Assembly: GCA_012934845.2 (NCBI GenBank)
Contig: WNNJ02003330.1
Location: forward strand, 62,001 to 126,000
DNA from: Pomphorhynchus laevis
Lineage: Eukaryota > Acanthocephala > Palaeacanthocephala > Echinorhynchida > Pomphorhynchidae
DNA: 64,000 nt
Direction: 5' to 3'
Made by a program: the position numbers and the translations under genes. Below, piece after piece: positions 11,400 to 22,329 of this stretch (its first letter is position 1; each line of letters starts with the position of its first letter). The notes beneath the pieces were generated by a model. That model did not search any database. It had not been told where the DNA came from and was given only the letters and a program-made list of their open reading frames with translations.

Positions 11400-14346
11400 A
11401 GTGGTTTAGTTAATGAGTTATGAGGAATTGTGAGTTGGATACAATGTTGAGGGAATAAATAGATTTATTGTGGATGAGGAGCCATAATGCAGGAAGGTAA
11501 ACGTTTTTTTTGAAGAGTGGAATCGACGAGGAAGAACGGACGTATTCTGGCAAAGAATTCAAGGAGGGTGGATCAGCGACGATAAAAGAGCGGAGGTCAT
11601 AGTTGGTTAAGTGCGGAGAGACGTGGAGAAGTAAAGAATTACTTGATCGCATAGTCAAGGAGGCATAACGCGAATCATCAAGGTAAGCAAGTTGTAAGTA
11701 GGATAATGAGTGGTAAAATAGATGACAAAAGATAACAATACGCAACAAATTAAACACGAAGGTTAATTGTAGGCCTAGATACGACGGAAAATTATGGAAG
11801 ATATGATCAAAGCGACCAAGACGCAAGAAGACACGATCAGCATAGTTTATAATACGTGAGAGAGGTAAAAGCGCAGAATTGAAAGAGTTGGCAAATTAGC
11901 TAAGGTAATAATCGATTTTGGGAAATAAGAGAGGCGATATAAGATCGAGACAATGGCGGAAGACGATTAGCCTACGAATGCGAAGGAGGTCACGAAGAAA
12001 TAAACGCAAACTTTGTCATGAACAAAAGGTTTGAGTGAAGGGAAATTGTCGAAGTGAAAACCTAGAAAAATCATATTGTCAACAATTTGGAGAATGATCG
12101 AATTAACGGATAAAATAGGTGGAGTTATGTCGAGGTGATGAGGGATTATCCACATTATTATGGACTTTTCAGTATTAGGACTAGAATAATAGAGGAAAGA
12201 TGGTTGGAGATAGGCTAAGACAATTTCTGGCAGAAGTTGAGATGTTGTGGATACCGTACTATATGGAAGGAGATATAAATGAGGAGTTTGAGTCAACACA
12301 AAAAGAGCGTTTGGAGAGATAAGATGTAAACCAGGGCATTAAGAGCTGAGAAACCATAGTCGTGACAAAGCCGAGATAGTAGAACAGAATGATCAACAAA
12401 TATCAAAATCAGAAGAGAGGGTAGGATCTAATAATCGACAATGTCAAACGCAGAAGATAATATCTACTTCGCGTGCTGTAAGTAGATCACTGAAACACTT
12501 TAGACAAACAAGTTCAGTAGGGTGAATAGAACGGAAGGCAGATTGAAGGGGTGACTAAATTTGAGAAAACAAGGTATATATTGACTTAATGTAACACAAG
12601 ACGCACAAGGAGTTTAGATAAAGTCATAAGAGAAATCGGGCGGTGTGTAGATAATAGTAAAGGATCGAGGGACGGTTTCTTTAGATGAGGACGTACGATG
12701 GCTGATTTTCAGTTCTATAGAAAAATGTAGCTACGAATAGAAAAATTGAAAAGGTTGGTAAGGAACGATGATATGATGGAATGAAATGGGTCGGCAAGTG
12801 AAGAGGTATTGGGCATAGATAGAGGAGAACCCTAGAGGCTTCGCTTGAAGAAACAGGAAGAAGATGGAATAGCTCAGGAAAAAATTTGTATGATGAGCAA
12901 GAAAAGGATTAATGATTTACATGGATATAGGAGATGATCGTAATGATTTTTGATTGAAAATAAGATGAGAACTCGTGGAGATCGATTGATTGAACATTAG
13001 AAGTGCGAGCAAGAAGATAATTAAAAGTTCTCCAAGTATAATTTTGATCAGACGATGATGCAATATTGTTTTGCCAAAAAAAGTTTACATTTATCATGTA
13101 GAAGAGAGCGATGGGAGCGTCGAAGATTCGAGTAATAAGCACGATGATTAGAGATAGGTGTGTGATCACTTTTAAGAAAACGAATAATGACTATATAAGA
13201 ATGACATTGAACGCGCTTAGAAATGTTACAGTCAGAGTCGAATCAGATGGCACACGAAGGGCGTTTAGGAACTCGGGATTATTGTTGATGTTAGAGAGGT
13301 CATTGGCGAAAAGTGCGGATAGACTATCAGCTGTCAAAAAGGTTGCAGGATGCGACAAGAGAGAAGGGTCAAGGATAGCGGAACGCAAGAGAGTAAGGTC
13401 AATGGGTTGCCATGTTCGACTTAAAGTAGGGGATATGCGAACAGGAGAGTACTGAATATGATATTAACAGTAATGATAAAATGATCGAAAAAACCAGGAT
13501 ATGAGATTGTAGAGGAGGCATATGCAATGAGAGTATTGGGACAAGTGATAATATCAAGAGAGTCACCAAGAATATGGGTGGGGAGGTTTGTTTGTAAATA
13601 ATGGCTAAAGTCGGACAGACGACTTACAAGTTTTACATAATCTGAATGATAAGGGTGATCTAGGCGGATGTTGAAACTATTAACAACAATTAAAGGTAAA
13701 GAAGAAAGTGAACAGTTTGATAGTAGATCGGCGAGCTCATTAAAAAATGAGCAAGACTGGTATAGATGAACATGGGCGATAGATGATTGCAAGTTGAATA
13801 GGAACAGGAAATGAAGATTTACAAAGGAGCAATTCCAATGTAGTACAGGACAAGGAGAAATCGATTTTCTAAGAGATGAAGGTATATGAGCGAAGGTGAC
13901 TATTTAGTCATGATTAGAATAAGTAGTTGATTTTGTTGAGTCGATAGGGCGAACGGGGTCAACAAGAGGAAAACCGAAGGACTGTAGATTACGGATGGAA
14001 AGGTCGTCAGAATTTGTATGTCAGGATTTAGTGAAACATAAAAGATCAAGTAATTGTTGTGCGGAGATATCGAGAAGTTAGCTTTGTGAATAATTGAACG
14101 GGTGTTAAGAAGAGCTAAACGAAAATATCGTTTCGTTTCATTGCTAGCTAGGAAAGGAGATGAAGGGGAGAGACGGTCACCAACGGATTTTTGGACGTAG
14201 ATGGACTGCACGAAAATTTCATATACATTTTTAATGTCAAGAGATGACTCGCCATTGACTTCGCGTCGACGCTCTTCAAAACGAGCAGTAGAGAGTTGAG
14301 CAATTTCAGATAATGAGCAATCAGGGAAAATTCGGCAAGCAGTCAT
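11400..14346 (-). mobile_element. LINE family B, nearly full length but decayed
   Basis: Minus-strand Jockey/CR1-like LINE of about 2.9 kb. The 5' end holds an APE-type endonuclease: YFRLALLNTRSII near 14100, VNSFNIRLD near 13680 (degenerate GDFN) and PTHILGDSLDII near 13590. An RT follows: IIMWIIPHHL and MIFLGFHFDNFPSLKPF near 12000-12170, FPRIEYYLSLFANSS-like sequence near 11880, and a C-terminal end near 11410. Domain order is as expected for the group, but the frame is broken many times. The duplication breakpoint at 12822 lies in its RT N-terminal region, so the second copy lacks everything upstream. Confidence 0.85.
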
Positions 14347-14769
14347 TATATGTCGTCATTCGACAATCAGTTATTATCATCTATGACATTAGATGGTAAT
14401 TCTTCAATTTTCCTTGATCAATTACTCAATATCGTCATTTCGTTGTATTTATCATTAGAAAACTTTTGTAAACCTTTATGTTTAAATTGGACCATCAGTT
14501 GGAAAATTGGTCGATATGATGCACATAATAATTAATTAGATCAGTAGTTAATGGGGCGCATAATAATTGATTATATCAGTAGTTAAGTTGGATTCTTCAC
14601 CACCATTCAAGTGGTTAAGAATCCAACTTGTTATTATTCTTTTGTGTGAACATTTCCTAATGCAATGCTTCGATTTTCTTGTTCCAATCTAAAATTGAAA
14701 GTGAATTAACTTATAAGATATAACTTATGAGAATATTTAAGTAGTATTGTAGGATGTAGTTTTTGATTT
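14347..14769. other. non-coding spacer with small repeats
   Basis: It contains a short tandem repeat (two units ending ATCAGTAGTTAA near 14540 and 14575). There is also a hairpin with 19-base arms at 14585-14603 and 14611-14629 (AAGTTGGATTCTT core, one mismatch). No gene is seen. Confidence 0.6.
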
Positions 14770-15290
14770 AGTTTATATTGTATACCCCATGCGCAAATTG
14801 CAGTAAAATTTATATTGACCAAACAAAGAAGAATTAATGGAAAGATTATATCAACACCAATACTCTTTGAAACGACACTTCTACGGCCATATTCAACCAT
14901 ATCTCAAATACAGCCATGCAGTTATATTTGACAGGACTATTACCTTGCACGAGAAGGTAATATTATTACCTTATCGTAATAATAGAACTATTATTCTCGT
15001 TATAATAGACAGAACTATTACCTTACACGGAAGGAAATAAATTTAATTGGAGTTTAAAACTTCATCCACAAAATATTGCTAGAAATATAACGAATAACTC
15101 AATGAGGTGTAAAGACAATCACCTTTACCTACTGGTTAGATGATACCGGATCACCTAGTCTTCGTTTCAATGTAATGATTTTGTTTGATTTAATTTTTTA
15201 CGCTTATTTAATGTATAAATTTCAGATTAAAAAAGGCTGCACGAACAGCCGAAATATTTAAATAAAATTCAAAAGTTTTTATTCTCGGGG
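14770..15290 (+). mobile_element. Penelope-like element remnant, GIY-YIG region and tail
   Basis: A decayed GIY-YIG endonuclease is readable. CANCSKIYIDQTKK near 14790 corresponds to the Cys-rich YIG region. HQYSLKRHFYGHIQ near 14860 corresponds to the conserved helix of Penelope endonucleases. At 15220-15280 the sequence has a typical element tail, with a small GCTG...CAGC hairpin followed by GAAATATTTAAATAAAA. The reverse transcriptase part is missing. This looks like the C-terminal endonuclease of a canonical PLE and is distinct from the permuted element at 40850-43915. Confidence 0.6.
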
Positions 15291-15840
15291 ATGGTTAGCC
15301 AAAATAATTAATTTGATTGTACAACAATTGTGATATCCGATGAATCAATTGCTCGAAAGAGCATTTACCACCATGTAAAATAACGACCGCTGATATAAAA
15401 TACCTTTTAAATACTTTACTTATAAGATAAAGCTTTGAATATTTAAAATTATTATAAGATTTTAAATTCTTGTAAGATTTTAAATTATTTTTTAAATTGT
15501 ATAACAAAAACATCTTTAATTTTATAGATTAGTATTATTATTTACAACGACGTTTGACTATTATATTCGTTCATTTGTGTAAAGGTTAAAGAGCATTCAA
15601 CACTTATTGTTTTAAAATTGCAAATCTCTATTCATTTTTCTAATTAATAACACTGACTCATCTTAGTTTCACAGTAAGAGATTTTCATCATCTGTTTCTA
15701 CATGAAAAAATAATCTACGAAATAGCATCAGATCACCTATTATACATAAAACAAACTAGCAATTTATTTGCGGAAAAAAATAATCAGTCTTCAAAAATAG
15801 TGATTTAATAAAGGGTAATGATGTTCGTTTGACAAACAAT
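15291..15840. other. upstream region of XPR1
   Basis: AT-rich non-coding DNA, presumably containing the XPR1 promoter and 5' UTR. No specific promoter element can be assigned with confidence. Confidence 0.4.
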
Positions 15841-17880
15841 ATGAAGTTCTCAAGACATTTGGCAACGCATCTAACTCCGGAATGGTATCCTCAATACATT
15901 AACTACAGCAGAATGAAGAAGATACTGTATAAAGTAGTAAGGCAAGTAGATTACGGTACAATTAATGAAATAGCAAGATTGGAAAATGCTGGTACTACAA
16001 TGTTTCTAGCGTATTGTCAGCGTGAACTGGTAAAGATACAAGGTTTTTACACAGAAAAGATTTCAGAAGCTCAACGAAAATTGATAACACTGACAGATGA
16101 AATAGGAATCAGTAATACGGACGAACTGGTATTTCCTTCATTATCCGAGTCACCTTCAGCAGCAAAGTCAGAGGCTTCGAATGCTCTATTGCATATAACA
16201 TCAGACAAGCGTAAACTCAGGGCTCTAAAGATGGCGTTTAGCGAACTTTACCTACTTTTAGTTCTAATTCAAAATTATCAGAATCTTAATTGTACTGGGT
16301 TTCGAAAGATTTTGAAAAAACATGATAAATTATATAAAACGAATCTAGGCGGACAGTGGAATAGGGAACATGTATTAGTATCGAATTTTTCGGTTGATAA
16401 AACAGCGGAACAACTTATCGAACAAGTTGAAAATATATTTACTGTATATCTGGAAAAGGGCAATCGGTCAGCGGCAATGAAAGTTTTGCGTGTTCCACCG
16501 TTGGATCAGCCAATTGAGCCGGTGACATCATTTAGATTAGGAATTCTAGTAGGCATGACTATTGTACTATTTCCTGTTATTGCCTTGTCAATAAACTGGA
16601 TTTACAAAGAAATACCTAATGTTCCGTGGCAAGCAGCTACGCAACTGTATCGTTCAGTATTTCTTATAATCTTACAGTTATGTTTGACCGGAATAAATTT
16701 GCTAGGCTGGAGCAAATCAGGTGTAAATCATGTGCTCATATTTGAATTAGATCCAAGACAACATCTAAACTATCAACAATTACTTGAAGTTGGTTTATTT
16801 TTACTTTTGCTTTGGCAATTGAGCATATTCGGATTTCTGATATGTTCGTATGTAAATAAATATAGTTTATTAAATCCACTGATATTATGTGCTGTTTTAT
16901 TTATAATAGTTACCAACCCAAGTCGATTCTTGTATTGGTCTGCTAGAAGATGGTTAATACGCTCGTTTGCTCAAGTTTTTCTACCTTGTATGCAATCGGT
17001 TGAATTCAGACACTTTTGGTTAGGTGATCAACTAACCAGTCAGGGACTAGTATTTTATGATGTATTTCACTTTATTTCATTCTATGCATTCCAATATTCA
17101 TGGAAAAAAAGTAATGCTGATCAATCCATTTTAATACGCCCCAATCTCGAAAATACAACCTTCTTCTTAATTTTTGCATCGATTTTCTCATTGTTGCCTC
17201 ACTTAGCAAGATTTTCTCAGTGCATTCGTCGCTACAATGATGATAAAATGTGGTTCCCGCACCTGCTGAACGCGGGGAAATACCTTTCCAGTTTTCCCGT
17301 CGTAATTATGAATACATTGCGACCTAAAGTAGTTGAAAGCGGAAATCCGAGTGCTATTAATAGATACACTTGCGCATTTACAGGCTTTGCTTTCATTGAA
17401 TCGAGTTACAAGCTAACATGGGATTTAAAGATGGATTGGGGTTTACTAGATAAAACATACAGTTTCGTAAGAGAGTCAACTGTCTACGGGCCACCAATTA
17501 TCTACTATATTGCCATACTTCAAGACTGTATATTACGTTTTGCTTGGATCCTGAAGATTATTTTAAGAAAAAAACTTTTTGTTGAAAGTATTTATTTTGA
17601 AATATGTTTTTCCATTATAGAAATAATCCGCAGATTTATCTGGAACTTTTTTCGACTGGAAAACGAACATCTTAACAATTGTGGTAATTTCAGAGCTGTT
17701 CGGGATATAAGCATTCACCCAATTCGGCAATCTATTGTGGATAAAAACAACAAGAATAGCAAGAACTCACTGGACGTAAATAACAATAATGAAAGTAGTA
17801 GCAATTTATGTGTAGAAGTAAGTGAATGCGTAGGTGATGATGATCAAAGTAAACTGATTGCAGAAAACGATAAAGTTTAA
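15841..17880 (+). CDS. XPR1: XPR1-type phosphate exporter (SPX-EXS protein)
   Basis: A single open frame of 679 codons, close to the usual XPR1 length (human about 696). I chose the ATG at 15841 because SPX proteins begin MKF and this one begins MKFSRHLATHLTPEW; the four upstream codons start with TTG. Residues 1 to about 185 form the SPX domain, with the Lys cluster LKKHDKLYK (about 155-165) that binds inositol pyrophosphates in this family. Membrane segments start near residue 230. The EXS domain includes FWLGDQL (about 390), FPHLLNAGKY (about 472) and WDLKMDWGLLD (about 527). Near residue 601 WNFFRLENEHLNNCG and FRAVRDISI match animal XPR1 almost exactly. The tail is Asn/Ser-rich and acidic. 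The expected role is plasma-membrane phosphate efflux. No intron interrupts it, which is unusual for an animal gene. Its tail is partly duplicated at 19264-19379. Confidence 0.95.
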   Translation: MKFSRHLATHLTPEWYPQYINYSRMKKILYKVVRQVDYGTINEIARLENAGTTMFLAYCQRELVKIQGFYTEKISEAQRKLITLTDEIGISNTDELVFPSLSESPSAAKSEASNALLHITSDKRKLRALKMAFSELYLLLVLIQNYQNLNCTGFRKILKKHDKLYKTNLGGQWNREHVLVSNFSVDKTAEQLIEQVENIFTVYLEKGNRSAAMKVLRVPPLDQPIEPVTSFRLGILVGMTIVLFPVIALSINWIYKEIPNVPWQAATQLYRSVFLIILQLCLTGINLLGWSKSGVNHVLIFELDPRQHLNYQQLLEVGLFLLLLWQLSIFGFLICSYVNKYSLLNPLILCAVLFIIVTNPSRFLYWSARRWLIRSFAQVFLPCMQSVEFRHFWLGDQLTSQGLVFYDVFHFISFYAFQYSWKKSNADQSILIRPNLENTTFFLIFASIFSLLPHLARFSQCIRRYNDDKMWFPHLLNAGKYLSSFPVVIMNTLRPKVVESGNPSAINRYTCAFTGFAFIESSYKLTWDLKMDWGLLDKTYSFVRESTVYGPPIIYYIAILQDCILRFAWILKIILRKKLFVESIYFEICFSIIEIIRRFIWNFFRLENEHLNNCGNFRAVRDISIHPIRQSIVDKNNKNSKNSLDVNNNNESSSNLCVEVSECVGDDDQSKLIAENDKV

Positions 17881-17957
17881 CAAAAGTTCAAATTTTCCTT
17901 GTACCCTAACTTTTGCAAATAATACTTTTTAATTTTTTGGTAAATTTATTATTATTA

Positions 17958-18760
17958 TTAATTTATATTAAATATCGATAAAACAAAGGTAGTAAAGTTT
18001 CGTAAAGGTGGCAGATTGTGCTCGCATAACGAGATTAGTTTAAACAGCAGGAAGGTAGAGTTCAATAATCAATACACGTACTTGGGGATGCTATTGACAA
18101 GTAGGTGGTCTTTTAAGCTTCATATCGAAAATAAATGTGCGAAAATCGTCATAGCCACTTCGCGAGTTAAATGTTTAGGTAAGCTTTCCTTTGGTGGTGC
18201 TCTTCAGTATTTTCATGTCATGCTTCTACCGATTTTGTCGTACGCGCTTTCAGCAATCTGGACAGACCTCACGACGGCTAATTTTGCGCAGATCGACAAA
18301 TGTAAAGGGAGATTCATTAAGCGTGTTGTAGGCGTCTCTCCAAAATGCTCGACTACTGCGGTTCATGTTTTATCTAAAGTCGAGTTATGTACGGAGTATT
18401 TACGAAATATGATCGGAGCACAAGATACGGTACATTATATTCAAAATAAAAAAGACTTTACAGATAAGGTTAGCAAGCTAGATCATCATATGTACACTTC
18501 ACCAGTTAATACGCAAACAAGTTGGCAGTCTCCGTATGCTTCTAAACGCCCCCTCGTTTGGAGGGTTTCTTTACACGGATATCACGACAAGTTTTGTCGC
18601 ACTCGCATACCTGTCCATAAACGTGGAGTTTCGTGTGTGTTTTTTCTGTGGTGATAGATGTGAGTCTTTATCCCACGTATTTGAGTGCCCGGTGTTAGCG
18701 CAAAAATCTTTGAAGGAGATCGATAGGTTAAGTTTACGGCTAACCTGATAAACCTGCTAA
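17958..18760 (+). mobile_element. 5'-truncated LINE fragment, RT C-terminus with CCHC
   Basis: The frame starts with KTKVVKFRKGG, then FNNQYTYLGMLLTSRWSFK, the region after the RT palm in many LINEs. It ends with a zinc-knuckle-like CFFCGDRCESLSHVFECP (C-x2-C-x8-H-x4-C). At least one frame change separates the 18016-18654 and 18536-18748 pieces. It lies about 80 bp after the XPR1 stop codon and could lie within or just beyond that gene's 3' UTR. Its sequence does not match families A-D. Confidence 0.8.
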
Positions 18761-18952
18761 ATTTCTTTTGCCTGTTGGGAGCAAGCGGTGGACTATCAAA
18801 TATTAATATTATCTCAAATGAAGTCGTTGCACAATGTTTTATTTAATTTCTTTCATTTGGCCAAGTCGAGAGACGCAGTGCCCTAATAAATTTCCTCTAC
18901 ATTATTATTAATTTACAAGGCAAAGCCCAATGGCTGTTCACTCTGCGTATTT

Positions 18953-19533
18953 CGGGATAGCGTATCCATTCCAAAAGTCTCCTTTTGAATGTAGCAATAG
19001 GAAAGTTTTTTTACTTTCCTATAAAAATAGGAAAGTAAAAAAATAGATAGAAAAATAGAAAGTAAATATTTTTTTACTTTCCTATTATTTTCTGGAAGCA
19101 CACAGACTGTGTGCTTACAAGCCCACAAAATGGAAACTGATTGAAAGAATAGTTACTCGTTTAGAAGCATTGAATAGCCGAAGTTGGTTGGGTGAAGAGG
19201 TAAGTGTAGTAGAATAGAAGCACAAAAACATGGGAGTGAACATGAAAATCGCAGGTGATCATGTAGCAAGAACTCACTGAACGTAAATAACAATAATGAA
19301 AGTAGTAGCAATTTATGTGTAGAAGTAAGTGAATGCGTAGGTGATGATGATCAAAGTAAACTAATTGAAGAAAACGATAGCGTATCCATTCCAAGTCTCC
19401 TTTTGAATGTAGCAATAAGAAAGTTATTTTAATGTAGCAAATGCACACAGACTGTGTTTACAAGCCCACGAAATGGAAACTGATTGAAAAATAGTTACTC
19501 GTTTAGAAGCATTGAATAGCCGAAGTTGGTTGG
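18953..19533. repeat. duplicated LINE C 3' segment flanking an XPR1 scrap
   Basis: The segment starting GATAGCGTATCCATTCC and ending GCCGAAGTTGGTTGG occurs at 18953-19190 and again at 19376-19533. The first copy contains extra hairpin-forming AGGAAAGT/ACTTTCCT runs (19000-19085). Between the copies lie 73 bp of LINE-C-like sequence and the XPR1 fragment. Confidence 0.85.
19264..19379 (+). pseudogene. stray copy of the XPR1 3' coding end
   Basis: 116 bp matching XPR1 17757-17872 in the same orientation with three substitutions (about 97 percent). It encodes the Asn-rich acidic tail (SLNVNNNNESSSNLCVEVSE) but stops short of the native stop codon. It joins the LINE C repeat at a shared GATA, so microhomology may have guided the junction. 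It has no start and no domain and is taken as non-functional. Confidence 0.93.
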
Positions 19534-22329
19534 TACAATTTAGAGGAGCAGCGATATGTAGATATCGACGGCCAAGGTTAGTTGAGTGGAAAGGTAGGTG
19601 TAGCAGAAGAGAATAACAGGAACGTAGGTGAGTAGAAAGAAAGCGAGATTCATCTAGACTTGGCAGATAGAGATAAGAAGTAGAATTACAATGGAGAAGA
19701 CGATAAGTTAAACAAAGCAAATGAAAACGAACGCGATGTTCAATACTTAGCCATCTAAGTTTTGATAATTAAGAGGAGATATGGCACTGCTGTGCTGGAT
19801 GCACACAACGGTGTTAATGAAGAGCTGAAGATGTTTAAGGGATGACATTGAAGAGAAGACGAGAAGGCTAAGACAGTAATCAATACGCGGGAAAAGAAGA
19901 TAGGAGATAAGAGATTTACATTTACTAAAATCAAGAGAATTTCTGTCGAGACGAATATCATGGAGAAGAATATTTGAAGATCTAGTTTTATCACGAATGA
20001 AGGGATCGAGATTCAGATTATTATCGAAGTGAACGCCTAGAAATACTAGTTTATCTACAGCAGGAATAATTGTGGTCTGAAGATGCAGATAAGGAGAAAA
20101 AACAGAAACAGTGGAGGGTAAAATCCATAACACTTTAGATTTGGTAGGATTGAGGGACATGCGCAAAGAAATTAGATGTTCTGATAGAGCACGAAGACAA
20201 TTCGACGAGAATATGAAAAGTTGGCTTAGGGAATGAGGAGACGAGTGAGAATAATATAATCAGCTTACTGAATTACTCAAAAGCAGAATTATTTAGCTAT
20301 AAAAGATAAATTTCCAAGAATAATGAATATAATCGGGTCAAGTACTGAACTTTAGTTCTCTCTTCACAAAAAAAAGAGAGAAGATAAAGGAGAATACAAC
20401 GAATTAAAACTGTCGGAAAATGATCGATTGGAGAGATAAGAAAAGAACCAAGCCAAAGTAGACGAAGAGAAGCCATAATGATAGCGAAGACGCGAAAGAA
20501 GGATTTTGTGATCGACAATGTCGAATGCATATGAGAGATCGAGCGATATTACCACACTACAGAGTCCTTTGTCACGAGCGGAGAGCATATCATAAAATCC
20601 TTTATGACATGCTAGTTTGGTGGAATGATTGGAGCTGGATGCAAATTGAAAAGAAGGGTAGAGCTGCGATTAAGAGAGATAGTTGTTGATCTGATCTAAA
20701 ACAAGGTGCTCAAGAATTTTAAATAAGGTTGGTAGAATTGATATTGGACGATAAGATAAAGGAAGATATGAGTCAAGAGAGGTCTTTTTAAGTAGGGGAC
20801 GAAAAATAGCAGCTTTCCAAAGAACAGGAAATATTCTATTCAGGATTGACGAGTTAAAGAGGCTGGTAAGGAAATGTGTGAAGTCTGTTGACAACAATTT
20901 GAGAATTCGAAGAGGGATGAAATCGGCAAGAGAGGACTTATAAGTTGACGAAATAAGAAGGCAATATACCTCATCTTTAAGTACCGCAAGTAGGTATAAA
21001 GAGTTCAAGGATACGAATAGACGGGATATAAGAAGTGTATGGCAGGGAGATGATCGAATCGATTAGAGAAATAGTTTTTGAAATTAGGTAATCGGAGAAT
21101 TGATAAGGATCAAGAATGGAGATGACAGATAAACGATAAAGTAGAGAATTGAGAGTTTTCCATTTCGTTCGAGAGTCATTAGCGGAATCCAGTTTGTTTC
21201 GCCAAAAACTATTTGCCTTAGAAGGCAGAAATTACCTATGCAAACGACAACGAGCAAAGAATTGGTTACGATAAACGGAGGAGCCAAGTGCTGAAAATAG
21301 TCTGAGATAAGGATGATAAGTTATGAAAGAACGATGCAGGAGACGTTTTGAAGTCACACACTACACACTCAGAGTCGAACCAGGTTGCATGGTAGTGACG
21401 TAATTGAACAAAAGTTTTAAGGGGAAGAATTTCATCGAGGATAGTGCAAAATACATTGTTAAAGAGGGTACATAAGTAATCGGGAGATTGGTAGATAGAA
21501 GAAGGATACATTAATGCAGAGCGGTTGGTATGATACCGAATGAGAAATTGCCAAAAACGACACGATATAACTTTTGCAGGAACATTGATTTTTAACAAAG
21601 GAAAAGAACAGATAACAAGGAAGTGGTCAGATAGAGCAGGATCGGATATACACAATGAAGAAGGCAAAGTAAGACGCGATGGTAGGTTAACAATATCCAA
21701 GATACCGCCAAGAATATGGGTAGCAAAAGAATAATGAGAAGACATGATTTGAAAATCATGATCGTTCAATGTAGAAATCGTCTTTAGGGTATTGGAATCA
21801 CAAAGACGGTCTAAGCGAGCATTTATATCACCTAGTACAATAAAAGGTAAGCCAGAGGGGAAGAGGAAAGAAAGTAAGTTTGACAATTAACATAAAAAAG
21901 AGTCTTACGGATAATATGATCCAGGTCGATAGAATAAGTAGATATTGATAAACAACGAGCCGGCTTTTACACGGAACCCACGTAGTTCGAAATTAAGAGG
22001 AACAACTGGCGACGATAATGATTGCAACGAAGACTAATGATGAGAGAAAGCTATAAGACCACCGTGGTTAATTGATCTTTTTGGACTGAAAGGTTGTTGA
22101 CGAGCCTTATCAACCACAAATGGGTTTAAATAGCGGAGGCGTTTAATAGATTAATCATTCTGATCAAATTGCTAAGATTCGGTTAAGCACAAAACATCCA
22201 AAATTTATGAAGGAAAAGATCATATACTGAATCAACATTGTAATTAAGGGAGCGGATATTAAGACGGTCAATTTCCAGGAAGACTTGGGAAGCAGCGGAG
22301 TCGAATCAATTATAGGATACACTGTATGA

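Larger units (their letters stand above)
8742..12822. repeat. segmental duplication, copy 1 (4.1 kb)
   Basis: This block matches 24615-28691 in the same orientation, with a constant offset of 15866-15873 and only a few small indels. Most stretches are about 99 percent identical. It carries the 3' part of LINE A, an unassigned ORF on the minus strand and the 3' part of LINE B. Both ends lie inside LINE sequence, so it is not a simple mobile-element copy. Confidence 0.92.

Noticed and set aside
15829-15840. XPR1 start four codons upstream of the chosen ATG
   Set aside because: That codon is TTG. The family begins with MKF, which matches the ATG at 15841.
17951-18915. 15-bp direct repeat ATTATTATTAATTTA as a target-site duplication of the LINE fragment at 17958
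   Set aside because: The sequence is low-complexity and the right-hand copy coincides with the end of LINE C, so chance is likely.
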